From Methanoregula sp. PtaB.Bin085 (GTDB taxonomy: Archaea > Halobacteriota > Methanomicrobia > Methanomicrobiales > Methanospirillaceae): a stretch of 64,000 nucleotides of DNA. The notes under the pieces were generated by a model. The model saw only the letters and a program-made list of their open reading frames with translations, was not told where the DNA came from and did no database searches. A program made the translations under genes and the position numbers. Each line of letters begins with the position of its first letter. Within the stretch, counting starts at the first letter, position 1. The stretch lies in NCBI RefSeq assembly GCF_002067035.1, contig NZ_MVQB01000027.1, forward strand, positions 124,001 through 188,000, given 5' to 3'. Below are positions 28,036 to 36,638 of this stretch, in pieces.

Positions 28036-29568
28036 ATGGATATCGCACGGGCGATTGCCGAAATGGAGATGCAGGTCGGCCGGATCTCTCCGGTCCAGAA
28101 GTTCCTGCTCGGCACCGACGGATCGGTGACGCAGATCCTGGAATCGATTACCGGGAAAAAGGTGATTATCCGGACACTGGTCCAGAATGTCATCCCCGCC
28201 GATACAGAGGCGGCAGGTATCCTGAATGTTTCCGTGGGCGATCCCGTCAACTACCGGGTGGTGGAGATCCGCACAGAAGAGAACAACGAGGTACTCATCT
28301 ACGCGATCTCGCATACCCCCGTCAACCGGTTGTCTCCTGAGTTCCGGGACGACCTGATGAAGGCCGATATCCCCATCGGCAGGATCATCAGCAGGCACCA
28401 TATCGAAGCCCGGCGGGAGATCCTGTCAGCCCGCGTCACGCCGGCCTCGGAAGAGATGGGCCGGATTTTCGGGATCTGCAAAAACGAGCCGCTTCTTTCC
28501 CGGCAGTACCAGATCATCCATGCAGAAAAACCGCTCATGTTCATCGAGGAACAGTTCCCGTACAACCGTTTCCTCGATTCGCGGCGGGTCATCGTCCGGA
28601 CGCCCTCCCGCATCCATGTCACGCTCATCGACCTGCACGGCGGATCCGGGCGGGTGGACGGAGGGATCGGCATCACGCTCGACGAGCCCGGCGTCCTCCT
28701 CGAGGCAGAACTCGCACCCGCGCTCTCTGTCAGCGGGGGAGACCCGGCTGTCCAGGACCGGGTCCGCGGGATCGTTATGGATGTGCTGCGGAAGCTCGGC
28801 GCAGGCGGGAACGTAGCGATCACGATCCGGAGCTTCTACCCCTCGCACGTCGGTCTCGGGAGCGGTTCGCAGCTTGCCCTTGCCGTTGCCCGGGCAATTG
28901 CCGAACTCCACGGCCGGCACCTGCCGGTGAAAGAGCTTGCAAAGATCGTGGGCCGTGGCGGGACGAGCGGTATCGGGACGGCCGCGTTCGAGTATGGCGG
29001 GTTCATCGTGGACGGCGGCCACCGGTTCGGGGCTGGCGGGGAGAAGACCGATTTCCGCCCGTCCGCCGCATCGCGGGGCGTCAGCCCGCCACCCGTGATC
29101 GCCCGGCACGATTTCCCCGCGGACTGGCGCATCCTGCTTGCAATCCCCAACGTGCCGGCAGGAGCAAGCGGTGGCAGGGAAGTGGATATCTTCCGTGATA
29201 ACTGCCCGGTCCCGCTCGACGAGGTCCGCCAGTTGTCCCACGAAATCCTGATGAGGATGCTCCCCGGGATCGCTTCACGGGATCTCGACCTGTTCGGTTC
29301 GTCGATCAATGCCGTCCAGGCCCTCGGGTTCAAGAGGGTGGAGATCGCCCACCAGCCCCCGCAGGTGACCGGCCTTCCTGATATCCTGCGGAACGCCGGG
29401 GCTGCCGGTGCCGGCCTCTCCTCGTTCGGCCCGGCAGTGTATGCAGTCGGGGACACCGGCATGACGGCGATTGAACAGGCGGCACAATCGTTCATGAATG
29501 AGCACAGCGGGGGCACGACACTCATCACCACTGCGCGGAACAGCGGGGCGGTTGTGAGGGTGGCGTGA
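28036..29568 (+). CDS. mptG: Chorismate lyase-like (DUF98) fused to beta-RFAP synthase
   Basis: A 510-residue fusion. Residues about 10-178 are a DUF98/chorismate pyruvate-lyase-like domain: GTDGSVTQILE, VNYRVVEIRT, YAISHTPVNRL, DIPIGRII and FIEEQFP. From about residue 188, the GHMP-superfamily beta-ribofuranosylaminobenzene 5'-phosphate synthase follows: TPSRIHVTLIDLHGGSGRVDG, VGLGSGSQLALAVARAIAELHG and GTAAFEYGGFIVDGG. The second part attaches PRPP to a benzoate precursor in methanopterin synthesis. DUF98 enzymes make 4-hydroxybenzoate, a substrate of the second half, so two consecutive steps appear joined. The ATG at 28036 has no clear ribosome site. Confidence 0.9.
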   Translation: MDIARAIAEMEMQVGRISPVQKFLLGTDGSVTQILESITGKKVIIRTLVQNVIPADTEAAGILNVSVGDPVNYRVVEIRTEENNEVLIYAISHTPVNRLSPEFRDDLMKADIPIGRIISRHHIEARREILSARVTPASEEMGRIFGICKNEPLLSRQYQIIHAEKPLMFIEEQFPYNRFLDSRRVIVRTPSRIHVTLIDLHGGSGRVDGGIGITLDEPGVLLEAELAPALSVSGGDPAVQDRVRGIVMDVLRKLGAGGNVAITIRSFYPSHVGLGSGSQLALAVARAIAELHGRHLPVKELAKIVGRGGTSGIGTAAFEYGGFIVDGGHRFGAGGEKTDFRPSAASRGVSPPPVIARHDFPADWRILLAIPNVPAGASGGREVDIFRDNCPVPLDEVRQLSHEILMRMLPGIASRDLDLFGSSINAVQALGFKRVEIAHQPPQVTGLPDILRNAGAAGAGLSSFGPAVYAVGDTGMTAIEQAAQSFMNEHSGGTTLITTARNSGAVVRVA

Positions 29569-29779
29569 CCGTTCCGGTTTTTTCTCCGGGAAATGCAATC
29601 CCTCCCCCTTGCTGATACTCTCAGGCTCAGAATTCCTGCCACGGGCATACCGACAAAACCGGCGTAACGGAAGCAGCACACTCGCGGGTTTGAAAATATC
29701 CGTCGCCCGATTCCCTGCAGGAAAAACATCTTCTGGATCAAATACACAGATCACACATCAGCAGCCGGACGTTCTCCCG

Positions 29780-30400
29780 ATGATGTTCTTTGCCCACATG
29801 GTCATCGGCCTTATCGCTGGATTCATTCTCTATGAAGTATACCATGACCAGAACGTTATCATCTTCTGCGCCATAGGAAGCGTACTCCCTGATATCGTGG
29901 ACAAACCGCTGGGCTTGATCGTACTGAAGTCTGTTCTGGATGCCAGCCGGATCTATTTTCACAGCCTCGTTATCCTGTTCCTCTTCCTGCTGACCGGTCT
30001 CTTTGTCTGGAGGTATTACCATTCGAACTCCTTTTTATGCGTTGCACTCGGGATTTTCCTTCACCAGATCCTCGATTTCATGTGGAACAGCCCGGACCGC
30101 TGGTTCTACCCCTTTCTCGGTCCCTACCAGGTTGAAGAACATGATAATTACTTTTTCAGGGTGCTGGTATCAGAGCTGAGCTCGCCAACCGAATGGGTTT
30201 TCCTGCTTGCCATTCTCGTAATACTTCTCGGTGCGGGGATCAGCTGGTATCAGAAACGTCCGGTGATTGTGCCCGACCCCTTGCGCGAGCGGCAGCAACA
30301 CAGGCTCTATTCAGGGTTACTGGGCGTGGCAATCTTCGTACTTTTCCTGTCGCTTGCAATCATCTTCCTGTGGCAGCCCTATCAGACAGTCCTGATCTGA
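29780..30400 (+). CDS. Polytopic membrane protein, YdjM/DUF457-like metal-dependent hydrolase family
   Basis: A protein of about 206 residues from the ATG ATG at 29780/29783; the frame is open further upstream but that part is not hydrophobic or conserved. Histidine and aspartate residues sit at membrane ends (FFAHMVIGL, GSVLPDIVDKP, HSLVILF, HQILDFMWN), as in the YdjM/DUF457 family of proposed membrane metal hydrolases. About five to six TM helices. Activity and substrate unproven. It follows the mptG fusion after 211 nt on the same strand. Confidence 0.75.
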   Translation: MMFFAHMVIGLIAGFILYEVYHDQNVIIFCAIGSVLPDIVDKPLGLIVLKSVLDASRIYFHSLVILFLFLLTGLFVWRYYHSNSFLCVALGIFLHQILDFMWNSPDRWFYPFLGPYQVEEHDNYFFRVLVSELSSPTEWVFLLAILVILLGAGISWYQKRPVIVPDPLRERQQHRLYSGLLGVAIFVLFLSLAIIFLWQPYQTVLI

Positions 30401-30649
30401 ACGGGGGTCCCCTTGCACCACGGGTGCCCGGGATACCTCTGGAGATCCTGTCCCGATATATTTCGTACGAGGGTATTCGATAGCGGTGCGATATGGGATC
30501 TGGTGGTTCTCACCATGAGGGGCATGAGAGCATGAAAAATGCCTCCGGGCATTCCCGATACCACTCCAGCTTGGAGCCGGGCAGCAGGGAATTTTTCCCT
30601 GTCGATCGGACTTAAAAAAAATCCTGCAACAGGGGGAAAAAATGCCGGT

Positions 30650-31141
30650 TCACTCTACAGCCCGCTGCATCCAGACCACATCGAACGGCTCCCCGAATTT
30701 TTCCCCCACGCTGGTCAGGTGCCCGGCATCAGTAAACCCGTGCCGCGTGTGGAAGCGGACACTTGCATCGTTCTTTGACGACATGTTGGCAACCAGCATC
30801 GTCAGCCCCTTCTCGCGGGCATCCGCCATGAGCCGATCCAGCAGCCGGCTGCCAAGCCCTTTCCCCACGCACTCCGGTGCCAGGAAGTACGTGAGCATGC
30901 CGGTCTTACGGAACACGGGGAACGGGAGGAACGGCTTCAGGAGGCCGAACCCCGCGATGTTCCCGTCATGCTCCGCGACAATGGCAGAGACAGCGCCCTC
31001 CCGGAGCGGGCCGAAGAACTGCGGTGGCAGCGGACCTTCGGGATAGGCTGCGAAGCTGGTGGCAGCGTAATGGTTGAATATCCGCATGACCGCATCGCGG
31101 TCGCTCTCCTGCATCTCCCTGATTCTCAAATCATCTGCCAT
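30650..31141 (-). CDS. GNAT-family N-acetyltransferase
   Basis: A protein of about 163 residues from MADDLRIREM. Acetyl-CoA binding motif A is seen as YFLAPECVGKGLGSRLLDRL, with the R/Q-x-x-G-x-G/A type loop GKGLGS. Upstream segments (RIREMQESDRDAVMRIFNHY and GNIAGFGLL) fit the phosphinothricin-acetyltransferase-like subgroup. Substrate unknown. An in-frame ATG four codons upstream is an alternative start. Transcribed alone, 180 nt from the ABC ATPase gene on the same strand. Confidence 0.9.
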   Translation of the reverse strand: MADDLRIREMQESDRDAVMRIFNHYAATSFAAYPEGPLPPQFFGPLREGAVSAIVAEHDGNIAGFGLLKPFLPFPVFRKTGMLTYFLAPECVGKGLGSRLLDRLMADAREKGLTMLVANMSSKNDASVRFHTRHGFTDAGHLTSVGEKFGEPFDVVWMQRAVE

Positions 31142-31321
31142 GGTTGTATGCACCCCGAGATCCCCGACCGATTACCGTGGTGGGTAAGGGTCCGGTTCCT
31201 GTTATTCAGTAGGATGCGGAATAAAAAAAGTGCTCTGCAGAAATCCATTATCGATTTTAATACCAATTCACGGCAATGCTCCATACCCGGCATCTTCGGA
31301 ATTCTGAGAAAGGGACCGCCC

Positions 31322-32212
31322 TTACTTCCCGATCTTGACGAGCATCTCCTCGAGCGACGGGTACCGGCTCTCGATCTTCTCGACTTTTCCCCCCGCCTCC
31401 GTGATAATGCCGGTGCACTCATTGAGTTCCTTCATATCCTCCGCTTCGCAGACAAAGAACCCCTCCTCCTGCCGGTAGGTCCGGGAGTGTCCCAGGAGTT
31501 TTTCGGGGTCGGCAATGGAGAAGAAGATCGTGTAGGTGAGCGACCCGAACTGGTCGCGGAGCTCCTTCATGGTGCCGAAGGCCACCATCTTCCCCCGTTT
31601 CAGGATCATCACCTTGTCGCAGATCGCCTCGACCTGGTACAGGTTGTGGGCCGAGAGCACGATCGTTTTCCCGTCAGACCGGAGACGGCGGAGATAGTCC
31701 GCGATGAACCGCGAGGTCATGGGATCGAGCCCGCTCGTGGCCTCGTCGTACACGAGGAACTTCGGGTCGTGAATCAGGGATCGTGCGATTGCGGTCTTCC
31801 GTTTCATGCCCTTCGAAAACTCCCCGATCTTCTTGCCGTTCGGCTCCAGCGAGAGCGCCGCGAAGAGCTGGGTCGAGCGGACCCGGATCTCCTGCGGCGA
31901 GAGCCCGTAGATCTCGCCGAAGAACGCAAGGTAGTTCTCCGGCGTCATCGTCTCGTAGAGCCGGGACTCCTCGGGCAAATAGCCGAGGTTCTCCTTGAGG
32001 GCCATCGGGTCTTTGATGACATCGATATCGTTGATGAAAAGTTCCCCCGACGTCGGGGCAATCAGGCCGGAGATAATTTTCAGGAGCGTGGTCTTCCCGG
32101 CACCGTTGTGCCCGATGATCCCGAAGATCTCGCCGTCCTCGAACGAGAAACTGACACCGTCGAGTGCCATGAAGCCGTCAAAGTCCTTTACCAGGTTGCG
32201 GGCCGTGATCAT
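31322..32212 (-). CDS. ABC-2 type export ATPase
   Basis: A 296-residue NatA-like ATPase. Walker A is GHNGAGKTT (34-42), the signature FSKGM (132-136) and Walker B FLVYDEATSGLD with D156 and E157; the H-loop is LSAHNLYQVE. The C-terminal 80 residues are a regulatory extension. It is divergent from the two permease genes starting at 32389, with 176 nt between, and most likely powers them. Substrate unknown. Confidence 0.93.
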   Translation of the reverse strand: MITARNLVKDFDGFMALDGVSFSFEDGEIFGIIGHNGAGKTTLLKIISGLIAPTSGELFINDIDVIKDPMALKENLGYLPEESRLYETMTPENYLAFFGEIYGLSPQEIRVRSTQLFAALSLEPNGKKIGEFSKGMKRKTAIARSLIHDPKFLVYDEATSGLDPMTSRFIADYLRRLRSDGKTIVLSAHNLYQVEAICDKVMILKRGKMVAFGTMKELRDQFGSLTYTIFFSIADPEKLLGHSRTYRQEEGFFVCEAEDMKELNECTGIITEAGGKVEKIESRYPSLEEMLVKIGK

Positions 32213-32388
32213 GAATGATGCCTGTGTTTCCGGATATTATTTGGTGGTGCTGATATAGGTTGGGATGGTGTCAGCACCGGGTACTTTTTGAAGCAGTGCG
32301 GAACTATTCTGTATACCCATATCCGGGACTGTGCCATGGGATTAATAGATAAAGGCTGGCAACGGTGGATTAAGTACCGGGGGACACC

Positions 32389-34194
32389 ATGGGCGATCTG
32401 AAAGATATTGCTACCATCGCGCGATGGGAAGTGAAGAAGTCGTTCTCCGTGATGGGAAGAAACGTCCTGCCGCTCGCCATCGTCCTCTTCGTCCTGCTCG
32501 TCCTCGTCACCGGCTTCACCACCCAGAGCGGGCTGCACCTGCAGGACGGCATGTACGAGGTCGGGGTGAACGATCCCGCCCTTGCAGGGCTCATTGCCGG
32601 CGACCCCCGGTTCAGCGTGTACCAGATCTCCGCAGCCAGCCCGGACTGGCGGGGCAATTCCTTCGACCTCATCGTCATCAACGGCGAGGTCTTTTACCGG
32701 GGCACCGAGAAAAGCAAATCCGCCCTCAAGACGCTGGAGCGCAATTACGGGAAGTACGTGAACAGCGTGTATAACGCCGAGGAGGATCTCTTCGCCGCGT
32801 ACCCGCTCTGGATCGATGTCCAGCCCCAGAAGAGCGAACTCGATTTCCTTGCAACCCAGAGCGGGCAGTCGATCACTGCAGCCCCGGGCAGGCAGGCTCC
32901 CGTCCCGGAAGGCCCGGTTGCCGAGATCCCGACGCCATCGCCAACCCTCGCGTTCACCCGGGACGAGCTCCGGCAGGAACTGACGAAGACGAGCTCCGCA
33001 AACCCGCAGATCTCGCGGTACACGGAGATCCTGACGACAGACAACGCGATGGGCAATTTCAAGACCCCGTCCCAGATGTCGCCCCCCCTGCCGTTCGATT
33101 CCATCATCCTGATCTTCGTCTTCATCTTCCCGCTCTACTTCACCTCCCAGTTCTTCATGATGAGCATCATGAACGAGCGGATCGAGCGCAAGGGCGAGAT
33201 CCTCCTCTCCATGCCGGTAAAAACCGGCTCCATCATCCTTGGCAAGATGCTCCCGTACTTCCTCGGGATGCTTGCCATCTGCACGGGGCTCACGGTCTGG
33301 ATCGGCGCCCCGTTCATCATCCTCCTCCCGCTTGTCCCGGTCATCTTCTTCTTCCTTGCCAACGCGCTCATCATCGGCATGCTCTCGCGGAGCTTCAAGG
33401 AGCTCTCCTTCATATCCATCTTCTTCTCGACGGTCGCAACTTCGTATCTCTTCTTCCCGAGCATCTTTGCCAATGTCCACGTCATCAGTTTCATCTCGCC
33501 CCTGACGCTGATTGTCCTCTCCCTGCAGGGAACCGCGTGGACGGCGACTGACTATCTCTATTCCACCTCGCTCTTCTGGCTCACGAGCGCTGTGATATTC
33601 TTTGTCGCGGCACGGAACTTCAAAGAGGAGCGCCTCTTCTCGGAGAAGAACCTCGTGACCCGGATGCGGGAGTTCCTCTCCGAGGTCCTGTCGCGGAAAC
33701 GCCCGTTCCTCTCGCTCTTCCTCCTGACCGGGTTCTCGATACCGTTCATCTTCATGGTGCAGATGATGTGCCTCGTGCTCTTCTTCAACCTGCCCATGCC
33801 CTACTCGCTCGTGCTCCTCCTCCTCTTTGCGGCACTCATCGAGGAGATCGCCAAAGGGATCGGGATCTACACGATCTATGCCCGCGACGCTGCGTTCTTC
33901 ACATGGAAGAACGTCGTGTATGCCTGCGCTGCGACCGCTATCGGGTTCCTCGTCGGGGAGAAACTCCTGCTGTTCGTCACCCTCGCCCAGATCACGGAAT
34001 CGGTCTTCGGCAGCATCCTCTTCCTCTCCCTCGGGGTCCTCTGGATGCCGCTCCTCCTGCATTTCGCCGGGGTGCTCATCGTGACTGCGTGCCTGAAGCT
34101 GGGCGGCCGGGGCTGGTTTGCACCGGGGCTCGCGCTCGCCATGGTCGTGCACTGCCTGTATAACCTCTACTTCATCCTGGGGTGGCTCTCATGA
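32389..34194 (+). CDS. ABC-2 permease fused to PrsW-like intramembrane metalloprotease domain
   Basis: A 601-residue membrane protein. Residues 1-410 are a NatB-like ABC-2 permease: one N-terminal helix (about 20-42), a 190-residue external domain, then about six helices. From about 440, a second membrane domain shows PrsW-type motifs in order: E485-E486-x2-K489, F520-x3-E524 (GFLVGEKLLLF), H558 (LLLHFAG) and H588 (VVHCLYN). These are the catalytic motifs of PrsW/type II CAAX-related proteases. The start ATG at 32389 is 9 codons before TIARWEVKKSF. The stop overlaps the next permease gene by the ATGA arrangement. Protease activity is inferred from motifs. Confidence 0.85.
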   Translation: MGDLKDIATIARWEVKKSFSVMGRNVLPLAIVLFVLLVLVTGFTTQSGLHLQDGMYEVGVNDPALAGLIAGDPRFSVYQISAASPDWRGNSFDLIVINGEVFYRGTEKSKSALKTLERNYGKYVNSVYNAEEDLFAAYPLWIDVQPQKSELDFLATQSGQSITAAPGRQAPVPEGPVAEIPTPSPTLAFTRDELRQELTKTSSANPQISRYTEILTTDNAMGNFKTPSQMSPPLPFDSIILIFVFIFPLYFTSQFFMMSIMNERIERKGEILLSMPVKTGSIILGKMLPYFLGMLAICTGLTVWIGAPFIILLPLVPVIFFFLANALIIGMLSRSFKELSFISIFFSTVATSYLFFPSIFANVHVISFISPLTLIVLSLQGTAWTATDYLYSTSLFWLTSAVIFFVAARNFKEERLFSEKNLVTRMREFLSEVLSRKRPFLSLFLLTGFSIPFIFMVQMMCLVLFFNLPMPYSLVLLLLFAALIEEIAKGIGIYTIYARDAAFFTWKNVVYACAATAIGFLVGEKLLLFVTLAQITESVFGSILFLSLGVLWMPLLLHFAGVLIVTACLKLGGRGWFAPGLALAMVVHCLYNLYFILGWLS

Positions 34195-35270
34195 AGGCGC
34201 GGCACCTCTCCATTATTGCAAGGAAGGAGTTCCGTGGTCTGTTCAGCGAGCGGACGATTCTGCTTGCCATCCTGCTCCAGCTCTTCATCGCCCTCTTCTC
34301 CTCGTTCCTGATGGTCGGGCTCACCTCGATGTACGACCCGTCATCGCTCTCGAAGTATTCCCGGTTCCGGTATAACGTGGCCTATGCCGGCAATGACTCG
34401 CCGGTGCTTGACTACCTCACGACGAGCCGGGACTTCCGGGTGTACCCGATGAACCTCTCGGATGGTGTTGCGGCGTTAAAAGAGCGCAAGCTCTCCGCCG
34501 TGATCTGGGTCCCGGACACCCCGCCGGATGCACAGGAACCGGTCAAGATCACCCTGTATACCCTGCAGAATGATCTCCAGAGCGCCATCGTCGACGTTAA
34601 GCTCAAGGACATCTTCCTGAAGTACGAGACCGGCCTGCGGGAGATCCGGGCGGGACGGCTGCATGACGAACCGGTCCCGCTTGCCATCCCGAAGGCTCAA
34701 GGCGGCGGGGACTTCTACGAGTTCGTGTACGGGCTCCTGATCCCGCTCCTCGTCTTCATGCCGGCGATCATCGCCTCGGCGCTCGTCATCGACCTGCTGA
34801 CCGAGGAATACCAGCACGAGACCCTCGAGACCCTCATCTCGACGCCGGTCACCTTCACCGAGATAGTCTGGGGCAAGGTGCTGGCCTGCGAGCTGATGGT
34901 GCCGGTCCAGGCTTGTGCATGGATCCTCCTCCTCATGATCAACGGCATCGCGATCGAGAATGCCGTTCTCATTCTGGTCCAGGTGTCGGTCACATCATTC
35001 ATCCTGGTCCTGCTCGGCACCCTCACGGCGCTCCATTACCGAGAACGGACTGCTGCCCAGTTCATCTTCTCGACCGCACTGGTCATTGTCATGCTGCTGG
35101 GGCTTGCCCTGCCGGACAACCCGTTCAACCTCCTGACCCGGCTGGCGATCGGGACTGCAGGGATGGAGCAGTGGTTCGTGCTCGGGGGAACCAGCCTCAT
35201 CATCCTCATCCTCGGGTGTGCGACACACCTGTACGCGGACCGGATAGGGAAATCCCGTCACAGCGGGTAA
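34191..35270 (+). CDS. ABC-2 type permease
   Basis: A 359-residue permease. The ATG at 34191 overlaps the TGA of the preceding permease-protease gene, so they are translationally coupled. One helix near residues 20-42, an external domain of about 125 residues, then about five helices from residue 180, with LVIDLLTEEYQHETLETLISTPV typical for ABC-2 permeases. Together with the fusion protein and the divergent ATPase it forms a two-permease exporter; similar pairs in archaea are annotated as Na+ or drug exporters, but the substrate is unknown. Confidence 0.9.
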   Translation: MKARHLSIIARKEFRGLFSERTILLAILLQLFIALFSSFLMVGLTSMYDPSSLSKYSRFRYNVAYAGNDSPVLDYLTTSRDFRVYPMNLSDGVAALKERKLSAVIWVPDTPPDAQEPVKITLYTLQNDLQSAIVDVKLKDIFLKYETGLREIRAGRLHDEPVPLAIPKAQGGGDFYEFVYGLLIPLLVFMPAIIASALVIDLLTEEYQHETLETLISTPVTFTEIVWGKVLACELMVPVQACAWILLLMINGIAIENAVLILVQVSVTSFILVLLGTLTALHYRERTAAQFIFSTALVIVMLLGLALPDNPFNLLTRLAIGTAGMEQWFVLGGTSLIILILGCATHLYADRIGKSRHSG

Positions 35271-35285
35271 AAAAGGGGGTGGTTT

Positions 35286-35780
35286 TTACAGGTATGACAG
35301 CACCAGCGATTCTTCCCGGATCTTGTAGGTCTTGCCGGCGCTGGTGATGTAGACCTGTACAAAGTCGGTCCCCCGTGTGCCATCGATTACAAGTTCATCG
35401 CCCCGTCGGGGTTTCCGGTCGCCGTTGTTCATGTACTGCTGAACGACCTGTCCGTTGCTGAGGGTGGCCTTCATCATGATGTTCTGGACAAAAATCTCAC
35501 CCTTCCCGCCGTTGTAGAGGAGGTGGATCGACGAATCAGGGCGCTGCTTGGACAGGACCAGTGCCACGTCCTGCTCGGGGGGCAGGGTCTCGACAGGAAC
35601 CGGCGTGGGGATCACGGTGGCCTCTGAGGTCGGGGGCGCTGGCGGGGGCGTGGAGACCGTTGTCGGTGCCCGGGTAGTCCCGGTCCCGGTCGGGCTTGTG
35701 CATCCTGAAAAGAGCGCACACAGTACGAGGAGGGAGCATGCGAGTGCAACAGCGGTTTTCTGCATGTAAATTGCTTTCAT
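35286..35780 (-). CDS. Lipoprotein, function unknown
   Basis: A protein of about 164 residues. Signal peptide KTAVALACSLLVLCALFSGC with a lipobox-like LFSGC, then a Thr/Pro-rich linker of about 40 residues and a beta-rich domain of about 100 residues (VALVLSKQRPDSSIHLLYNGGKG, split by strands). Exported and probably lipid-anchored. ATGs at 35780 and 35765 both fit; neither has a clear ribosome site. Convergent with the ABC permease gene, so a shared role is not supported by strand. Confidence 0.75.
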   Translation of the reverse strand: MKAIYMQKTAVALACSLLVLCALFSGCTSPTGTGTTRAPTTVSTPPPAPPTSEATVIPTPVPVETLPPEQDVALVLSKQRPDSSIHLLYNGGKGEIFVQNIMMKATLSNGQVVQQYMNNGDRKPRRGDELVIDGTRGTDFVQVYITSAGKTYKIREESLVLSYL

Positions 35781-35958
35781 CTGTGGGTATTTCTGATTTG
35801 TGCTCGAATATAGCGGGGAAAAGAATACAATTCCCGTTTCTTCTGGTTTATTTCCCCCGGCCTCAGTTCCGGGCACAATAACCGGGTAAAACCGCGGGAA
35901 CGAACAGTTAAATTAAAAAGGGCTCCCGGATTAACTTTACGTATCAGGAGCCTAAGGA

Positions 35959-36576
35959 ATGTTCTGTCCTAAATGCGGAAAAGAGACTGATGCCTCCGGA
36001 AAATTCTGCCAGTGGTGCGGTGCCGATATCGGCTCTGTCCCGCTGCCGGCAGCCCCCTCCCCCATCACTCCCGAAGAGGAGGAGGGCCCGGATATCGGGG
36101 TCTACGCGGGCCTTGGCAGGAGGTTTGTCGCATTCATTGTCGATTTCATCATCATTGTACTCTTTGACCTGGTGGCGATGACCATGCTCGGCCTCACCCG
36201 GGGCGTGCAGAACTCGTACTTCTATTTCGTCCAGAAGATCCCCGTGGAAACCCTCACCACCGAAGGGACCATGGGCGCCCTGCTCGGATCCATCATCGCC
36301 GCGTACGGCATGCTGCTGATCGTGATCCCGTGGCTCTACTTCGCCGGCTTCGAATCATCCCGGAGCCAGGCCACTCCAGGAAAGCTGCTGATGCATATCG
36401 TTGTCACCGACATGATCGGCAACAAGCCGACCTTCGCCCGCGTCACGCTCCGGCATTTCGCCAAGTTCGTCTCCGCCATCCCCGTCTTCCTCGGTTTCCT
36501 TGCGATCGGCCTCACGCAGAGACGCCAGGGGCTCCACGATCTCATCGCAGGCTGCCTTGTACTCCTCCAGGACTGA
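35959..36576 (+). CDS. Zinc-ribbon/RDD-family membrane protein
   Basis: A 205-residue protein. Residues 3-20 are a zinc ribbon (C3, C6, C17, C20: FCPKCGKE and FCQWCGAD). An acidic Pro-rich linker follows, then an RDD domain with three membrane segments: GLGRRFVAFIVDFIIIVLFD (Arg and two Asp of the RDD pattern), about 110-130, and a C-terminal part with GKLLMHIVVTD and RRQGLHDLIAGCLVL. Role unknown. AGGAG lies about 10 nt before the ATG. Confidence 0.88.
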   Translation: MFCPKCGKETDASGKFCQWCGADIGSVPLPAAPSPITPEEEEGPDIGVYAGLGRRFVAFIVDFIIIVLFDLVAMTMLGLTRGVQNSYFYFVQKIPVETLTTEGTMGALLGSIIAAYGMLLIVIPWLYFAGFESSRSQATPGKLLMHIVVTDMIGNKPTFARVTLRHFAKFVSAIPVFLGFLAIGLTQRRQGLHDLIAGCLVLLQD

Positions 36577-36638
36577 AAACATCGCATCTTTTTTCCATAA
36601 TAGCGGATATCACGTAATTCCGGGCGGAAGGCACAGGA

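Noticed and set aside
32209-34152. Minus-strand ORF of 647 codons opposite the ABC permease
   Set aside because: Composition is extremely charged (Glu, Asp, Arg, His) with no ribosome site; it mirrors the hydrophobic codons of the real permease on the plus strand.
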